Assembly: GCA_900708905.1 (NCBI GenBank)
Contig: CAADRB010000036.1
Span: forward strand, 62,001 to 126,000
Source of the DNA: Hymenolepis diminuta
Lineage: Eukaryota > Platyhelminthes > Cestoda > Cyclophyllidea > Hymenolepididae
Length of the DNA: 64,000 bases
Reading direction: 5' to 3'
Shown in pieces: positions 1-13,400 of this stretch. Positions within the stretch are counted from its first letter, which is position 1. Each line of letters opens with the position of its first letter. The notes under the pieces were generated by a model. That model did not search any database. It saw only the letters and a program-made list of their open reading frames with translations, and was not told the DNA's origin. Made by a program: the position numbers and the translations under genes.

Positions 1-1328
1 AATCTCATCTTAACTTACATTGATGAAATTACAAAGAGCATACATTAAGGCTTACTAAACACGACCACTTGCATGCAAATTATATTACCTATATCATGAC
101 TATTCTGATCGTAACGCATATTTCCACAGGATTAGAAATTTATCCATTTACCAATTATTGATTATCATATGATTACAAATTGATAACTTTGCAAAATTTA
201 CCAAGTCCATTAGAGAAAGTGTTCACAACACTTGAATTGTGCAGAGGGAAGGGTATCTTGAAGCCAGTCTGATGAAACTCACATTTCACCACTCGTCTTA
301 TTGGCCAACAGTATCATTAGATATGCACGGATGGAATTTGATCTGACAGCAGAGCACGCTGACACCATTAGCCGCACCCGAAAGGGAAAATAAGGATTGC
401 TTAGGCCTCTTTCTTAGGAAGATTACTAAGCTTGGGTAACTACTAGCAAATCCATCAAGTCAGAGGAGTTAAAAGGCCTTTGCTCAAAGTTTCCAATTTA
501 CTTCATGGATGAGAAAGTGAAGGCGGAAAGGTAAACCATACAAGAGCCCAATGAATCAGTGTTTATACTGGCTTATTCAATGAGTAAGCAGGATGCACAT
601 TTGTAACAGAGACAAGCGCGTAAGAACACCGACAAGCATGACAAAGCTGTAACCCAAATAGGAATAAAGAAATAGGGAGTAAGGAAAAATGTGGAGTCAC
701 AGACTGTATATGTTAAAGATTACCCAAGATTGTAGTGACCAACGTGCTCGTCTGCGAAGTAAGCGGTCATGAATTCGATGACCACTGGTGAAGACGTAAT
801 GAACAGAATGGCCATTTGCACAGGTTAAGTCTGACTAGAGGTTAGTAAAATTTGAGTTTCTCAACAGGGAGGCTACATGACCGTACCTCTCTATCCAAGA
901 CGAGTCTTGGAAAATGCATTTTCAAATAGAACTACTTACGGTGCTCTTACTATGTTATCCAAGCCCTCAGGAAAGAACAGAAAAGGATAATGACATACCC
1001 GGAGAAATTTCAACACAAGACGTACTTGCCTGACTAATGCATGAGTTGCTTGATTATCATATTTCATGAAGTTTCAGAGCGAAGTGAGACAATCAGGCGA
1101 AGCCAAGTTCATTTGTTTTACAGACAACATATAAAACCCCAGTATGCAAACATACTCAATCGGAAGACTTTTTAGACAGGAGGATTTAGTCTATTTAGTC
1201 CATTTAGTTTTCAGTGGTACTCCTGGCCTATTCAAATTATCGTAGTCCTTACACCACACTATAACACCCTGCATACTCAATAAGCATTATTAGGAAGATT
1301 ACAAGATTAAAATTGAAGTGAGACTCAC
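1..1328. other. probable intron or 3' part of the F-BAR gene, no exon recognised
   Basis: This lies downstream of the last recognised F-BAR exon and is presumably intron. I looked for an SH3 signature (ALYDY, a GWW motif, FP.NYV) on the minus strand and saw none. No repeat was recognised. Confidence 0.5.
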
Positions 1329-1461
1329 TTCAAGTCGTTTGATTAGATCATTGAGCGAGTAGGTTTGACGATGGAGTTTGGCCATAGCGTCCTCAGTATC
1401 CTGCACATTGCCCAATTTGGGATTGCTCTTACATGAATCCAATAATCGTTGTGTAGCCTCA
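1329..1461 (-). CDS. F-BAR gene, exon 6 (second HR1 helix)
   Basis: 133 nt, phase 2 in and phase 0 out, from a CTCCTTTAG acceptor to a GTGAGT donor; residues 386-430. LLDSCKSNPKLGNVQDT then AMAKLHRQTYSLNDLIKRLE matches the family HR1 pattern of a helix, a NP.(L/M)G turn and a second helix. This is the last exon of the gene I can see. Confidence 0.88.
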
Positions 1462-4400
1462 CTAAAGGAGATCACAAAAATCAAGGTAAATTTTATAAGA
1501 ACTTAATCGAAGAAACCACTAAATAGCCTGCAATTAATGCACTACAATTTTATCCAATTTGATAACTTTCTGAGTCATAGCTCTGTAGATGTCCAAAAAT
1601 AATTATTCGATATGCTCTGATAACTTAGAACAGGAAAATGTGATATCTAGTCAGAAAATATTTATTGAAGAATACGTTTGCCAAATGCAAATACTACACG
1701 AGATTTGAAGCCATCAAACAAGTTAAAAGCGTTTACGAGCCTGTTGACTTATATTTGCTCTGTCCTAGTCATCCTAGGATTCTAGTAAACAAAAAATTTA
1801 AAATAGCACTGTATCCAATTAATAAAATTCTGAGTACCAGACCAAATTAGACTAGAGATTCTTCAAGGAACTAAGGACTAACCGCGTGCATTTTTTGCTA
1901 ACAGTAAAATAATGGGAGAAGGGAACAAACGCCAGTGTTTAGCGAGCGGAACCCCAGCAAATTAAGATAGGATGAGGAAGTTCTTCGTTCGTAAGATGAG
2001 CAACCAATAAAATAACGCCATCAAACAATTAGGACAGCGCAAAGGTATAAGCCAACATCTAAGTTTTCAAGACTGCTTCAGGCTCCCTAGACAGTTAACC
2101 AAGCTCTGAATCCATATATCACCTAATCAAACACTACCAACATATTTAAGGAAAGCCTTTAGTTTAATAAGAGGTTTTGTCACAAAGTTCAGAGTGTCAT
2201 GTCCGTAAAATGGTACTATATTTACGGATAAAACAATAAGTTACAAATTTAAAGAATATTTGTGTATCAAAATATCACACCCGGTTAGTGAATTAACCAT
2301 AATTGGAGATTTCTCAATTAGGGGATTACTCAGGTATGCAAACCACGAGGCCGATCAGAGTCTGAGTTTACCGATACTATATAATATAAAGACGGAATAG
2401 GCAAATATTAGGGATAACTAAAATGTATCAATTTTGACTAATTTCTTTTCCTTTACAGTTTGCAGTGAAAAGTAGAAATAGGGAGAAAAGAGCTGAACAG
2501 AATGAAATTCCTTAAAATTAATTCCAGAAATTAAAAAAGCGCATGAAAGGTATCGAAAAAAGATTTCCTTTGCACTAACTAAGCACGACGGTCGTGATAT
2601 TTAAATAAAAAAGAATCGTAAATACCTTAGAGACTAAAAGTCCGACAACTAAATAGGAATACGTAAATATAAAACTTACACCATAAGGAAGAGATTGCCT
2701 TCCAATGATGCTACCAATAGTTCCTGTCTATTTAGGAGTGTTTTCCTACACTCATCTTGAGTTAGGGGTTAATATCTTTAAGGCCCCTGCTGAGAAAATT
2801 AAATTCTGCCAGCCTCTTTATTAGCCTAACTTAACCATTAATCCCATTGCGCAGCGCCGAGCACTGAACCCATGACCTTTGATCTTGCAGGCGAGCACTT
2901 TTACCATTGCGCCTACAATAGCGTTACTATAGTTTTCACGTGTAATATCGGTAACCGAATATGCAAACTTTTATGAACTACAATCTACTTCCATATCACC
3001 AATGACTACTATCCAAAGTGCTCACGACAGGTTTTAAAGTCACCATATATCCCAAAGACAGAAATTAAAGAGCATTTAGATGAAAGAATATGTTTATTTT
3101 TTTGGGCGTCAGTGGTGCATTATTCACCGTGCCCGTCTGCCACGTCAGAAGTCATAGGTTCAATTACCATTGATGCACACTCAGTAAGTAGAATGGGCAA
3201 CCGCACTGGTCCGATTATCTCCACCAGAGAGACACTATAATGCCACTCACTACCCAAGATGAGAGTGGGAAAACGCTTTCCTAAATGGGCTTTGGAATTG
3301 TTATTATCAATTATACTTTTATCTTCTTTAAAGAATGCATTGGTGACAAACGACTAAAAGTCTAAAATACAACTATGCCAAATTATCATACCAGGAAAAG
3401 TTAATTAATGCTGAATTATTGAAAGTATTGCTAGAGGGAAAAAAAATTCACGTGCTTTGCTGAAATTTACTAAGTCAGAAGGCATTTTCATTTCATTCCT
3501 AAAAATCGGCTTTACACAGTTAGCATAAATAGCATAAATTTCTATTTAAATATCATTTTAACTATGTGAAATCTCCCGTGCGAACACAGGAAAGCAAAAA
3601 ATGTCAAGAGGACCAACTTTCAGCTAGAAAATATTAAAAACGACCTTCTCTTACAAAAAAAGCATTAATCCGACAAATCTCCGATTATACCATACTTTTT
3701 AAACAAGGTGGTTCAAAAAAATTGAATTTATAAATGCTAAATCAGTTTAAGGCATTTTCTACGACATCTGCATAGAAACAAATAACCAGGATTTAATTTA
3801 CCGATGCAAGAATGAAAATTCCCCAAGATATGCATAGGCTCCCAATTTTAAACAGCAAATTTATAAAACTACTCGGTTTTTACACAATGATCAAGTAAAA
3901 TTACTAAATTCATGAAGAAATACCAAGGTAAACATTAAAAAAGGAAAACCTTTGGATAGAAGTTCTTAAGGTCATGAAAAAACCACCCGAACATGTCAAA
4001 TGCTTCAATGGATATTTTAAATATAGGTTTAATAAAATTCTACACAACGTTGCGATCGATATTGTGACCCACGTAAATTTAAAAGGCATTTCCAATGTTT
4101 GAGTAAATTTTAATGATGCCTTCTCAATGCTCAAGAATTGAATTTGTATTTCAATCTAGTACACCTCTAAAAGTGCTCAGTACGGACTGCGTCCCCTAGG
4201 TGTATTTCGGTGCACAGAGTGCACGAAATCACGAGTTAAAGTTTTAGCTCCATTTTTATGGTTTACGAGGATAGTAATTTAAGATAAGGTAAATTTAAAT
4301 TTATACAACTGATGAAGAAATGTGATTTACAACAAGAACGATAAAACAAATTTAATACACACAAGTCGGAGAGAGATGCCATTAATTTAGCTAATTTTAA

Positions 4401-7400
4401 ATTTTGCCCCCATTTCCCAGCTTGACAATATTTAATAAAATAACAATTTAAGTTTTAATAAAGTAAAAGAAATCCGAATAGTAATGACATAACAAATATA
4501 TAGGTGATGGAAAACCGAAGAGTATGGAGCCTTGAAAATAACCAGCCAGTCAAAGTCATAGAATATATGGACTGGAAAACTTGTATACAAAAAGTTCTAT
4601 CCCTCAGTAGAGTAAGAATGCAAATACGGGCAGTTACATGCGAGAAGTAACCGTAGGCCATGCTAAACAACGTATTACAATAGACGACAAGCACATGCAA
4701 TAACCATACTACTAATAAGCTGCCACTGAAGAGAGTTCAACATTAAAGACACAAACTAGGGAAGTGAGCTGAGACGGGCAAAATCACCTGTATCTTCGTT
4801 GCCAGAAGGGAATTCTGAAGGGGAAACGTGAAAGGGAACGCTTTAATCAAAACATCGAAGCCACAAGATACACAAAAATAGAGATGAGATGAGAGAAATA
4901 AAGCAGAAGACGGTTTGCATTAATTTGCATATTGAGCAAATGATAACGGATATTGTTTGACAATTAGCACCGAATATAACTATTCAACTCTCAAAATTAG
5001 ATTTCGTAAACAGGCAGCCTCACTACCTTAACAGATAAAATTAGAAATTTTGAAATCCAAAAATTATACAAGTAGCTAGTTATTTATTTGAAAGAGTTTA
5101 ATAAGTATATTATAGTAATCGAACACGCCAATTTGTTTTACTCTGATAAAAGAATGTTATTTGCAATCCCAAAACGCATTATTGTTCATTTATTTATTCA
5201 ACGTGAATTTCTATTGGTTAATGCGAATCAGCTAAACACGCGATAAATCAATTAGCGTTAGCACGCCTTATACCGCACCTCAAGTAAAATTTACTTTTAA
5301 AAAGCAGAACTGGTCAAAAGAAATTTTCAAAATCAAACCGTATAATTTATTTAAAGTCAACAAGAAAATACTCTGATTCAACAGACGCAGACATTAAAAG
5401 ATTGAGGTCAGGAGTAACTGAATAACAAAAAATCTACAGATATAATTGCAGATATGACCTTCAAAATTCACAATCATGGGAGAGATCTTGGTGGCACTTT
5501 GTCATAAATTGCCAATGTAGTTTTTGGCAGAGATCACATCCAATTTCGAAATACACATTTCCCGATTCACGATTAATATCAGCTTATTGAATAAAAATAT
5601 TTTTTGAAACCTAGATACAAGTGATTAAGTATGCGAGTTTAGGATTTCAGTAAGTTTCAATTATTTAAAATGGCACTGGAACTTCAAAAATCGAGAAGAA
5701 AATCACAGAAAGTCATTCTGAACCACCAAGAAAAGCAAATATTAAGCATAATTTCATGCTGAACAGTTTCCAAGGTCAATCATCTCTGATATTTTAATAA
5801 TAGATTAAAGACACAGGCGTTATTATAAATGCCACAGGTCTCTAAGGCCATCAAATACAAGCCCTTTTTTGCCCTATTAATAAAAGTGTATACTAATACA
5901 AATAATCAGATTAGTTAAAAAGTATCCTACTAATCCCAAAAAGGCACATATTGTCAATTTTATAAACGATAGTAAAAACAGACATGAAAAAAAAACTAAT
6001 AAAAAAAGCTTACATTGTGTCTTGAACTTTCTCCAGATTAAACTTGAGCATTCTGATGCGATCGTTCAATTGGATTACAGTCATATCCGTCTCCTGTTAA
6101 GGGAAGAATTAGATAACACTGTTATTTCAGAGTGAGTTGAGAATAACTACGAGAAATAGTGTTAACCGCAGCACAAGCATAACTATAGTTTTCCAGGAGA
6201 CTTGGATAACTTAAACTACTTAAAATTTTTAAAACATAAGCAAATAAATTACCTATCAATATTATAAGACTGCCCGATTTCGAAATATTCATCATTCCTA
6301 AGGAAAAAGGAAGCTTTATATAACATTTTAATATGCCATCTCTCTAATTTAGGGCGCTCTCTTTTAATCAATCTAAACCCCTCCCTCCTATGTACGTTAC
6401 CGTGAAAAAGCCAGTGCTTCCATATTACACATTGAAAGTACAAGAATATGATGTGAATCCGAGTCAGTAGAACGGGAAGGCCATACATGTGGGACTATTC
6501 ACCATCAGCGCAATTCAAGTGATTCAAATAAGCTGGATGTGTACTGATAAGCACGACATTCGGACGGACATACGCGTTAACTTCTGCACTACCCAGAAAA
6601 CATTTAAAATTAATTATACAGGCCTATTCAATTGTTAAACGCTTTTCCTTATAAAATAAAGCTTCATGAAACTTTCCGATAGATACGCAACATTCATTTG
6701 CATTGTCATAAACCTTTAACTTGTATCAAATTTAATAATCTACAGCGTTCAGATGTTTTAAGCGATTCAGTTTTAGTAAAGGGCAATTTTTTAAAATAAA
6801 TAGGCACATGTTAATTGACCTTTACACAATACAGAGTTTTTAATGACTGCCACATTAAGATAAGGTTATGCAGAGATATCAGTTTGAAAGTGGCATTAGA
6901 TGATAAACACGCAGATTAAGAGGGAAATTGAAATAATATAAAGTAATTTAAATATTTCTACACTCGATTCAGAGTATTGATAATACGAGGTCGCAGTTTT
7001 TGAGCCTTAGTCCGCAGTTAGTAGTTAATATGGACGTCTTCATGAGCAATAAGAAGTTCTAATTGACAATAATCACAAACGTCTACATTTAGTTTCTATC
7101 AGGAAGTTGAACCACACACTTCCTGAAAGCCATAACGGATTTCGCAGGTTTCATCTCTAGTACACTAAATTACCGAGCATTGGCTTTTCACACTTCTGTC
7201 TGAGAATGAAATTTCGTAATTGCTGCAAATATTGACTAGCCAGGCAGCTGATCAACTCTCACTTTTCCTAATCTGTATAAATTGACGTACTTTAACCTGT
7301 AGGTCTACCCCCTTCTGGATATGAGCATCTGTAGCCTCCGTGCAACCTGATTAGATGGACTAATAGAATGCTGATTTAACACTGTGACAAATTTGAAAAT

Positions 7401-10400
7401 TAAATTTTGCTTATTAAGTAATTACGCACTTATTTTAAATTTCAACAATCCCAAAACAGTCCTTAAATATCATTTAGACGTCACAATAAAGTGCGCTTTG
7501 ATAAAGTACATAACCCAAAATAACATTGCAACAATTTTAATCCCCAACTTTTTAAAAAAGTGCAAAAAATTGAAAATTTACTTCATAAATTGCGATTGGT
7601 TAACTCAAGGCTACTGAATAACCAATCACTTCAACCCAAATCGATGTAGTTTCGAGAAGATTTAGGATATAAATTGCAAGCTCAATTTTAATAAAATACA
7701 AACTGTTGATTTTTTAATGCCACATAAAAAGCAATCAGAAATGTAAACTTTGAGTCCAGATTACTTAGGGAAAATGATTCGAGGTATATAGTTGGTTTCA
7801 GCTGAATCAGTTAGAAACATGTCTCGTAAAGATAAACTTTGATTGGCTATTTGAAGACACACGACACATCATAGTACTATGTTCATGTGTTGTGATCTGT
7901 GATGAGACCCTACTGAAAGCGCATTTCAAACGAGTGAATTAACGTGGAACAGTTCATTAAGTACGTAAGTTCGAAATCAAAACACAACAGAGAGATTGAA
8001 AACAAGATCACATTATTAATTTTAAATGTTGGTAAAATTGTCGGATAAATTTATTATCAAATTCGTTAATTTTAGGGAGAGATTAAATAAATGAAAAGAC
8101 AACAGCACTACGTCCGTCCTAGATGATAGACTATAAAATAGGAAAAAGGATTTTAACCCTAGATAATTTATGTACCTACTTTAAAATGCTTGTAATTTAT
8201 TTATTTGCTATTTTATCCATTTTTAACATTTATTTAGCCTTTGGAAGTACTAACGGGTAGGCATCTGAATTTGGATCCTAGCATTACTTTATGTCTTTAT
8301 TTTTTACTAAAACAACAAGACGGAGAGGTGGTTGTAATAAATGGGTTTATTGGTGGAAATTTTAAAAGAGTAAGAGAAGACCGATAGAGACGCGATGATT
8401 TTGTTCCGCTTTCCTTCCACACCCCTAGCCCTTTGTTGTTAACTTTAATTTTAGGTGAATATTCGATCTCAAAAATATGCCAGGGTAAATAAAATTGTAA
8501 CTAGAGTTGTCTGTATCGGTCTTCATTCGTCATACGTGTAGCAAGGACTGCCGCAATTTGAAGATTCAACCTTTATCTATGCATTTATCCTACTTAGACA
8601 TACTATCAATTTGTCAAAGTAGATTGAGCTAAAGTGATTGAATGGCACCTACGGAACACGTATTGTCTACACGTTTATTTCGACAGAAGATTATTCTATT
8701 CTGCAACTTAACAATAAGCGATCTCAATACTATTGTGGACGTGAGTATAGAAATGTACTTGATTCGTAAGAAAAATAAAAATAGCTACGAGATCTGTTCT
8801 AAGATGTTTTACATGCATCAGTTTCAAAGTGAGAAAAATAATTGTGGATTCAATAAGCCGAAAACTTTACAAAACATTGCTTCAAGAAATGGGCTCACTC
8901 AACTTTAACAATAATTTGACCTATTGGTAGTGACTTGTTAATACTTAATTAAGAGGGACGTGAATTAATTTTAAGGAACTGTAGTGGGAAACCCTGTGAT
9001 TACTGAAATTTCCAAGAATTATTTGAAGTAAAATTATTCCAAGAGTCAAACTGAGTTAATGTTGAGATGAAATGAGAACGATCACATACAAATAGTTCAC
9101 GAATGTGAAATCTTTTAATAATGCGCTGCAAGTAGAAACGGCAACGAATTTCAAAATTTAGGAGCAGAGAAGCTATTTTATACATGGTAAGGTAATTCAT
9201 TAAAAAAATCTCAACAAATATACAAAATATATGATAGAGATATGAATAAAAAAGGGATATATCCAACCTAAAAGCTAACATCCATATTTTCAACCATCTA
9301 TAGTGATTATGTGCAAATAAGTTAAAGAAATGTCTTAATTTAAACGATAAAATTTAAGAACAAATACTAGGAACTCTTTACAAATTCAAAGTTAGAAGCG
9401 TTCTTAAGAGGCGTGAATTTATTCTATTCTGGGAAAGACCCTTGAACTGAAGAGTTCTCGTGGTATTCGCGAGAACGTACTCAAGTTCGGTCATTCTTGA
9501 AAAAAATAATAAGACTCATTTTAGAAAAAATATTTTTTCAATTACAAATAAAATGGATGGGTCTCTTGTGCAAGTCTATTGAAGAAAGGGAATTATACTC
9601 TATTTGAACAGAAAGGCACTGTGGAACGTAACCGGTAAGAAACTGTTTGTAACGGCAGGTTGAGCGGGAGAAATAGACTTTAAAGTTCAGGTTGCCACGG
9701 AACATCCACTCATTACTAGATGCTCCAGTATTAATCGTTTGAAAAATAAAGAAACTTGTTTCACAGGGTTAATACAACTGATTAAAAGACAGATCTATAC
9801 ATTATTGGCGATCGATATCACTTAAGGCCTCTTGTATAAGGCATGTGGTAGACTAGAAGACGTTCAGAAAATGCCTTTAATAGCACAGAGACAAGCAATA
9901 CTAAAAAGTCACACTTCTAAGATGAGTAAGGCAAAGAAAGTTAAATCCAGAGGTTAGATTTATCACACCACCTGGTATCAGTTCTGTTAGAAAGGTGTCA
10001 CCAATTCTTCATAAAGAAAAATGCGATGTGGCACTGACAAAACTACCATCACAAACCTATGAGAGGTTACTACATATAGGTCGTAGGACAATAGAATATG
10101 TAAAATAGGCACCGTCTGTGGTTATGTTATGCAAACGCTGCGGTAGAAAAAAATAAAAAGAAGTCAGACGTACTGATTCACCTCGAATCCACTGAAAGCC
10201 GTATATCTCTTTCTACTTGATTATAACCAGCCAAAAAAACATCAATCAAAAGTCGTCGACCCGGAGTAAAATGGACCAAGAACACAACGCCGTGCTCAGA
10301 AATGCACTAGTCTAAGAATAATCTTCAACAATCAGTCTTCATTCGAAGGCACAGTTGATTGGACATGAGTGATAGTATTCCATAAATACACACATGTATA

Positions 10401-13400
10401 TACCTCTTAGTCCTTTAGATGCCTTTCAAACTACTTTCGAGCTGTTTTACCGATGAAAGCAACTTGACATATTACTTCGATATGGAGATGGGCCGCATAT
10501 TACTTAGTTTACAGCGGCCTACTTGAGCAATAAGATTGATAACAATATCAAGAATTCCAAAATCCATTAAACTGACCTTGACAGGTTTGTAGCCAATTCC
10601 AGCAATAAAGGGTGTTTGAAGGACATTTCCATCAGAGGCTTGTGATTTAGACTTTCCAAAGAGGGTATGCAAACCCTTGGGCGTCTTTTCAGTGTTGGAC
10701 TTTGAAGTGTAGCCATTCGAAGAGCCAAGCATGAGATTAACCAAAGCAGATTGGTTTTCCAGAGTGGCTTGAGTACATTGCGAGAGATTCAAGAAGGGAA
10801 GATCAACAGGGAAAAGATACTCTGTTTTACGAGCTTCCAATACAGCCTTGCAGTCCTAGAAGGCAAAATACACATATTTATTAACTAATTGAAATCAGGG
10901 AGAAGCCGTCTAATGTTAAGATTGTCATTAACACTAAGCAAAGTAAACAAAATACCAAATGTGGGTCGGCGACGCGGTGGGCAACTTAAACGCATACCAG
11001 GTCAGAGGCAGCTTTATCGGTACCCACTGGTGAGCATCAGTGATGCGAATGCTAAACCACACAAGTAATATGTCATTTTCTCACCAGAATGGCTTCAAGA
11101 TACCTTACCTCTACACAATTCTACACTTTTCTTAGTGAGATTAGGAAAGGGATTATCTATTTACAGCAACTTTAACTAATTTATCGCAAACCTTAGAGGA
11201 AGGAGGGAACTAATGAGTGCTTAGTTTGTCGGTTGTGCACAATTCGCCAACTTAGAATGTACAACCTGAATTCTTCATGTTCATGTTCATGTATTACATC
11301 GGCGTGAGACGTTAGGCTTGTGAAATCATCAAAAACTCAAAAACCGGCAACCACTCAGTAGCGGTGAAATGTCATATAAATAATCTCTATATTTATGATT
11401 ATAGGTCCCTCTAGAAACTGATAAGACACCGAGGTGTTCCAACAAATAACCTCATGAATAATTCAATTTGTTTTGACCTGTCGTGATAAGAACGTGAATG
11501 TGATCATCAATAGTGTTGAAGAGTGAACCAAAAGTGCTTCCCTCATTTCGTTCTGCATGACTTATCCCTCGGTTTGTAAGCTGTTCGTCGATTTTTTCCA
11601 TATTGAGCCTTACTCTACTGAGTAGACAATTGTTTGAATAATTATTCTCAAGTCTACCATCTTTATCCTGTGATAGCTGAGTTCATAAATTTGAAACAGG
11701 TAATAGCAATCTATGCTATCCTCTGTATGAATGGTAAGTTCGAAGATAAGCTTATAACCATTGTGTTATTATTCTTTTCAAAACAGGGGGACTTAAGTGT
11801 GATTAATTTTTTTTCTCGTGTCTTCAAGTGCATCCCGCTTATTCATCTAAAAGTTGTAATTTGTACAGTAAACGTTTCCTGGTGGGTCTTCTGGATCAAG
11901 AGATTACAGGCATAAGGTTGGTATCCAATAGAGGGACATTAAAGAACCGCAACAGATCAGCGTTTTGATTGTAAGGGACTTAAAAAACAAGGGATTTGAG
12001 GCAGAAATCCCTCTGTCTGAGGCAGAACGCTACAATCAAGTCAACGTTAGCAATGAGTCATTAGGTACCAATAGAGAACCGGATTAGCACTTGTGTATAT
12101 GCTTTGTGCAAAATTCTACATACACATACGCAAATCTAAACATAGTTTGAGAGATACAAACGATCAGTTGTGCATGCGAACAGGTATGTTACATATTTGG
12201 AAGCTACTGTGACGATCGCACAATGATGGGTCACAAGCCTGTCAGAAATTGGATGACTGAGATTAAGAGTATTCAAGAAAGCCCATAGGTAAGAGTACCT
12301 AGACTTTCGGAATTAAAAAATGCCAAAAGAAACAGTTCATAAATTGCAATTATTTTCAAATAGTGAACAAGTAGACGAAATTAATTTAGTTTAACAATAT
12401 GAGACAGAACAAATGACTATAGAGTCGTGCTTCAAGAAGTCAAAAACATTGAATTCACACAATTTCATCAAAGGTAACGATACCTACGATGTTCTGACCT
12501 GGTATTAACTTGTTTATCTAATAAAAATTAACATGGCTATAATTTTATACTGATTTGTACGTACCCCCTTCTATAGTTATTCCCTGCTGGTTACACGTTA
12601 GACTCCTGAGATAAAAATTGTTCGCTCCCATACCGACATCTCTCTGATTTATTACTACTACTAACGTTGAGCTTAGAGTACATAACATCCATATCTACTC
12701 CCAAGCCCATTTAGGAAAGCGTTTCAAAACACTAGTCTTACATAGCATCATACAGCACATCTGATGAAGAACTAGAATTTTATCAAATGTTGCGTCTAAA
12801 TATATCATCCTGTTAGACTTGAGGAAAATGATAACTTTTGTAAAAAGGATATCGTTAGGCCCAAATATGTCAGGCTCTTAAAGCAGTAGACGGGATGTAG
12901 TTTAACCGTTAAAGCCAGTTTAGATTTAAAATACATAAACGTAATAGAATGATCAAACGATTTTCTGTAAATTCAACAATACCGAATCAATATCTAGTTG
13001 ATGCACTTAAGAAGTTAATCACAATCATTGAAAATAAATTAATAGAATTTATTGAAATGAACAAAAATGTGCTTTGGGAACAAAGATTGATTGATGCCCC
13101 AAAAAAAGCCTGATTGCAAACCACTTCTAAGTTAAATATAGGACTATAGGACTCAAAATAGAGGCAATTGTATCTAAATAAGATGTGATAAAAATGAATT
13201 TTGAAAAATAAAAAAACGCCAGTGAATCAGGAAGTTGACCACAACCAATGAAGAAAATTTTCCATAATTACGTAAGACAGATGTATAAACATATATGAAT
13301 GATCAAGTGGTGCGTAACTGTGCGCCATTAGTACAGTGGCCAAATTGAAAGCCTGTCAGATCAAACGACACGAAATTTTGTTACAAATTTAGTGATGTGG

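Larger units (their letters stand above)
1462..6013 (-). other. intron 5 of the F-BAR gene, with two SINE copies
   Basis: A 4.55-kb AT-rich intron with a GTAAGC donor and a CTCCTTTAG acceptor. It carries two tRNA-like SINEs in opposite orientation near 2.9 and 3.2 kb. The short open frames at 1665-1850, 3910-4134 and 4455-4700 show no recognisable domain. Confidence 0.7.

Noticed and set aside
8642..8908. 88-codon plus-strand open frame inside the F-BAR intron
   Set aside because: No domain, no splice signals that would tie it to a gene, and composition like the surrounding DNA.
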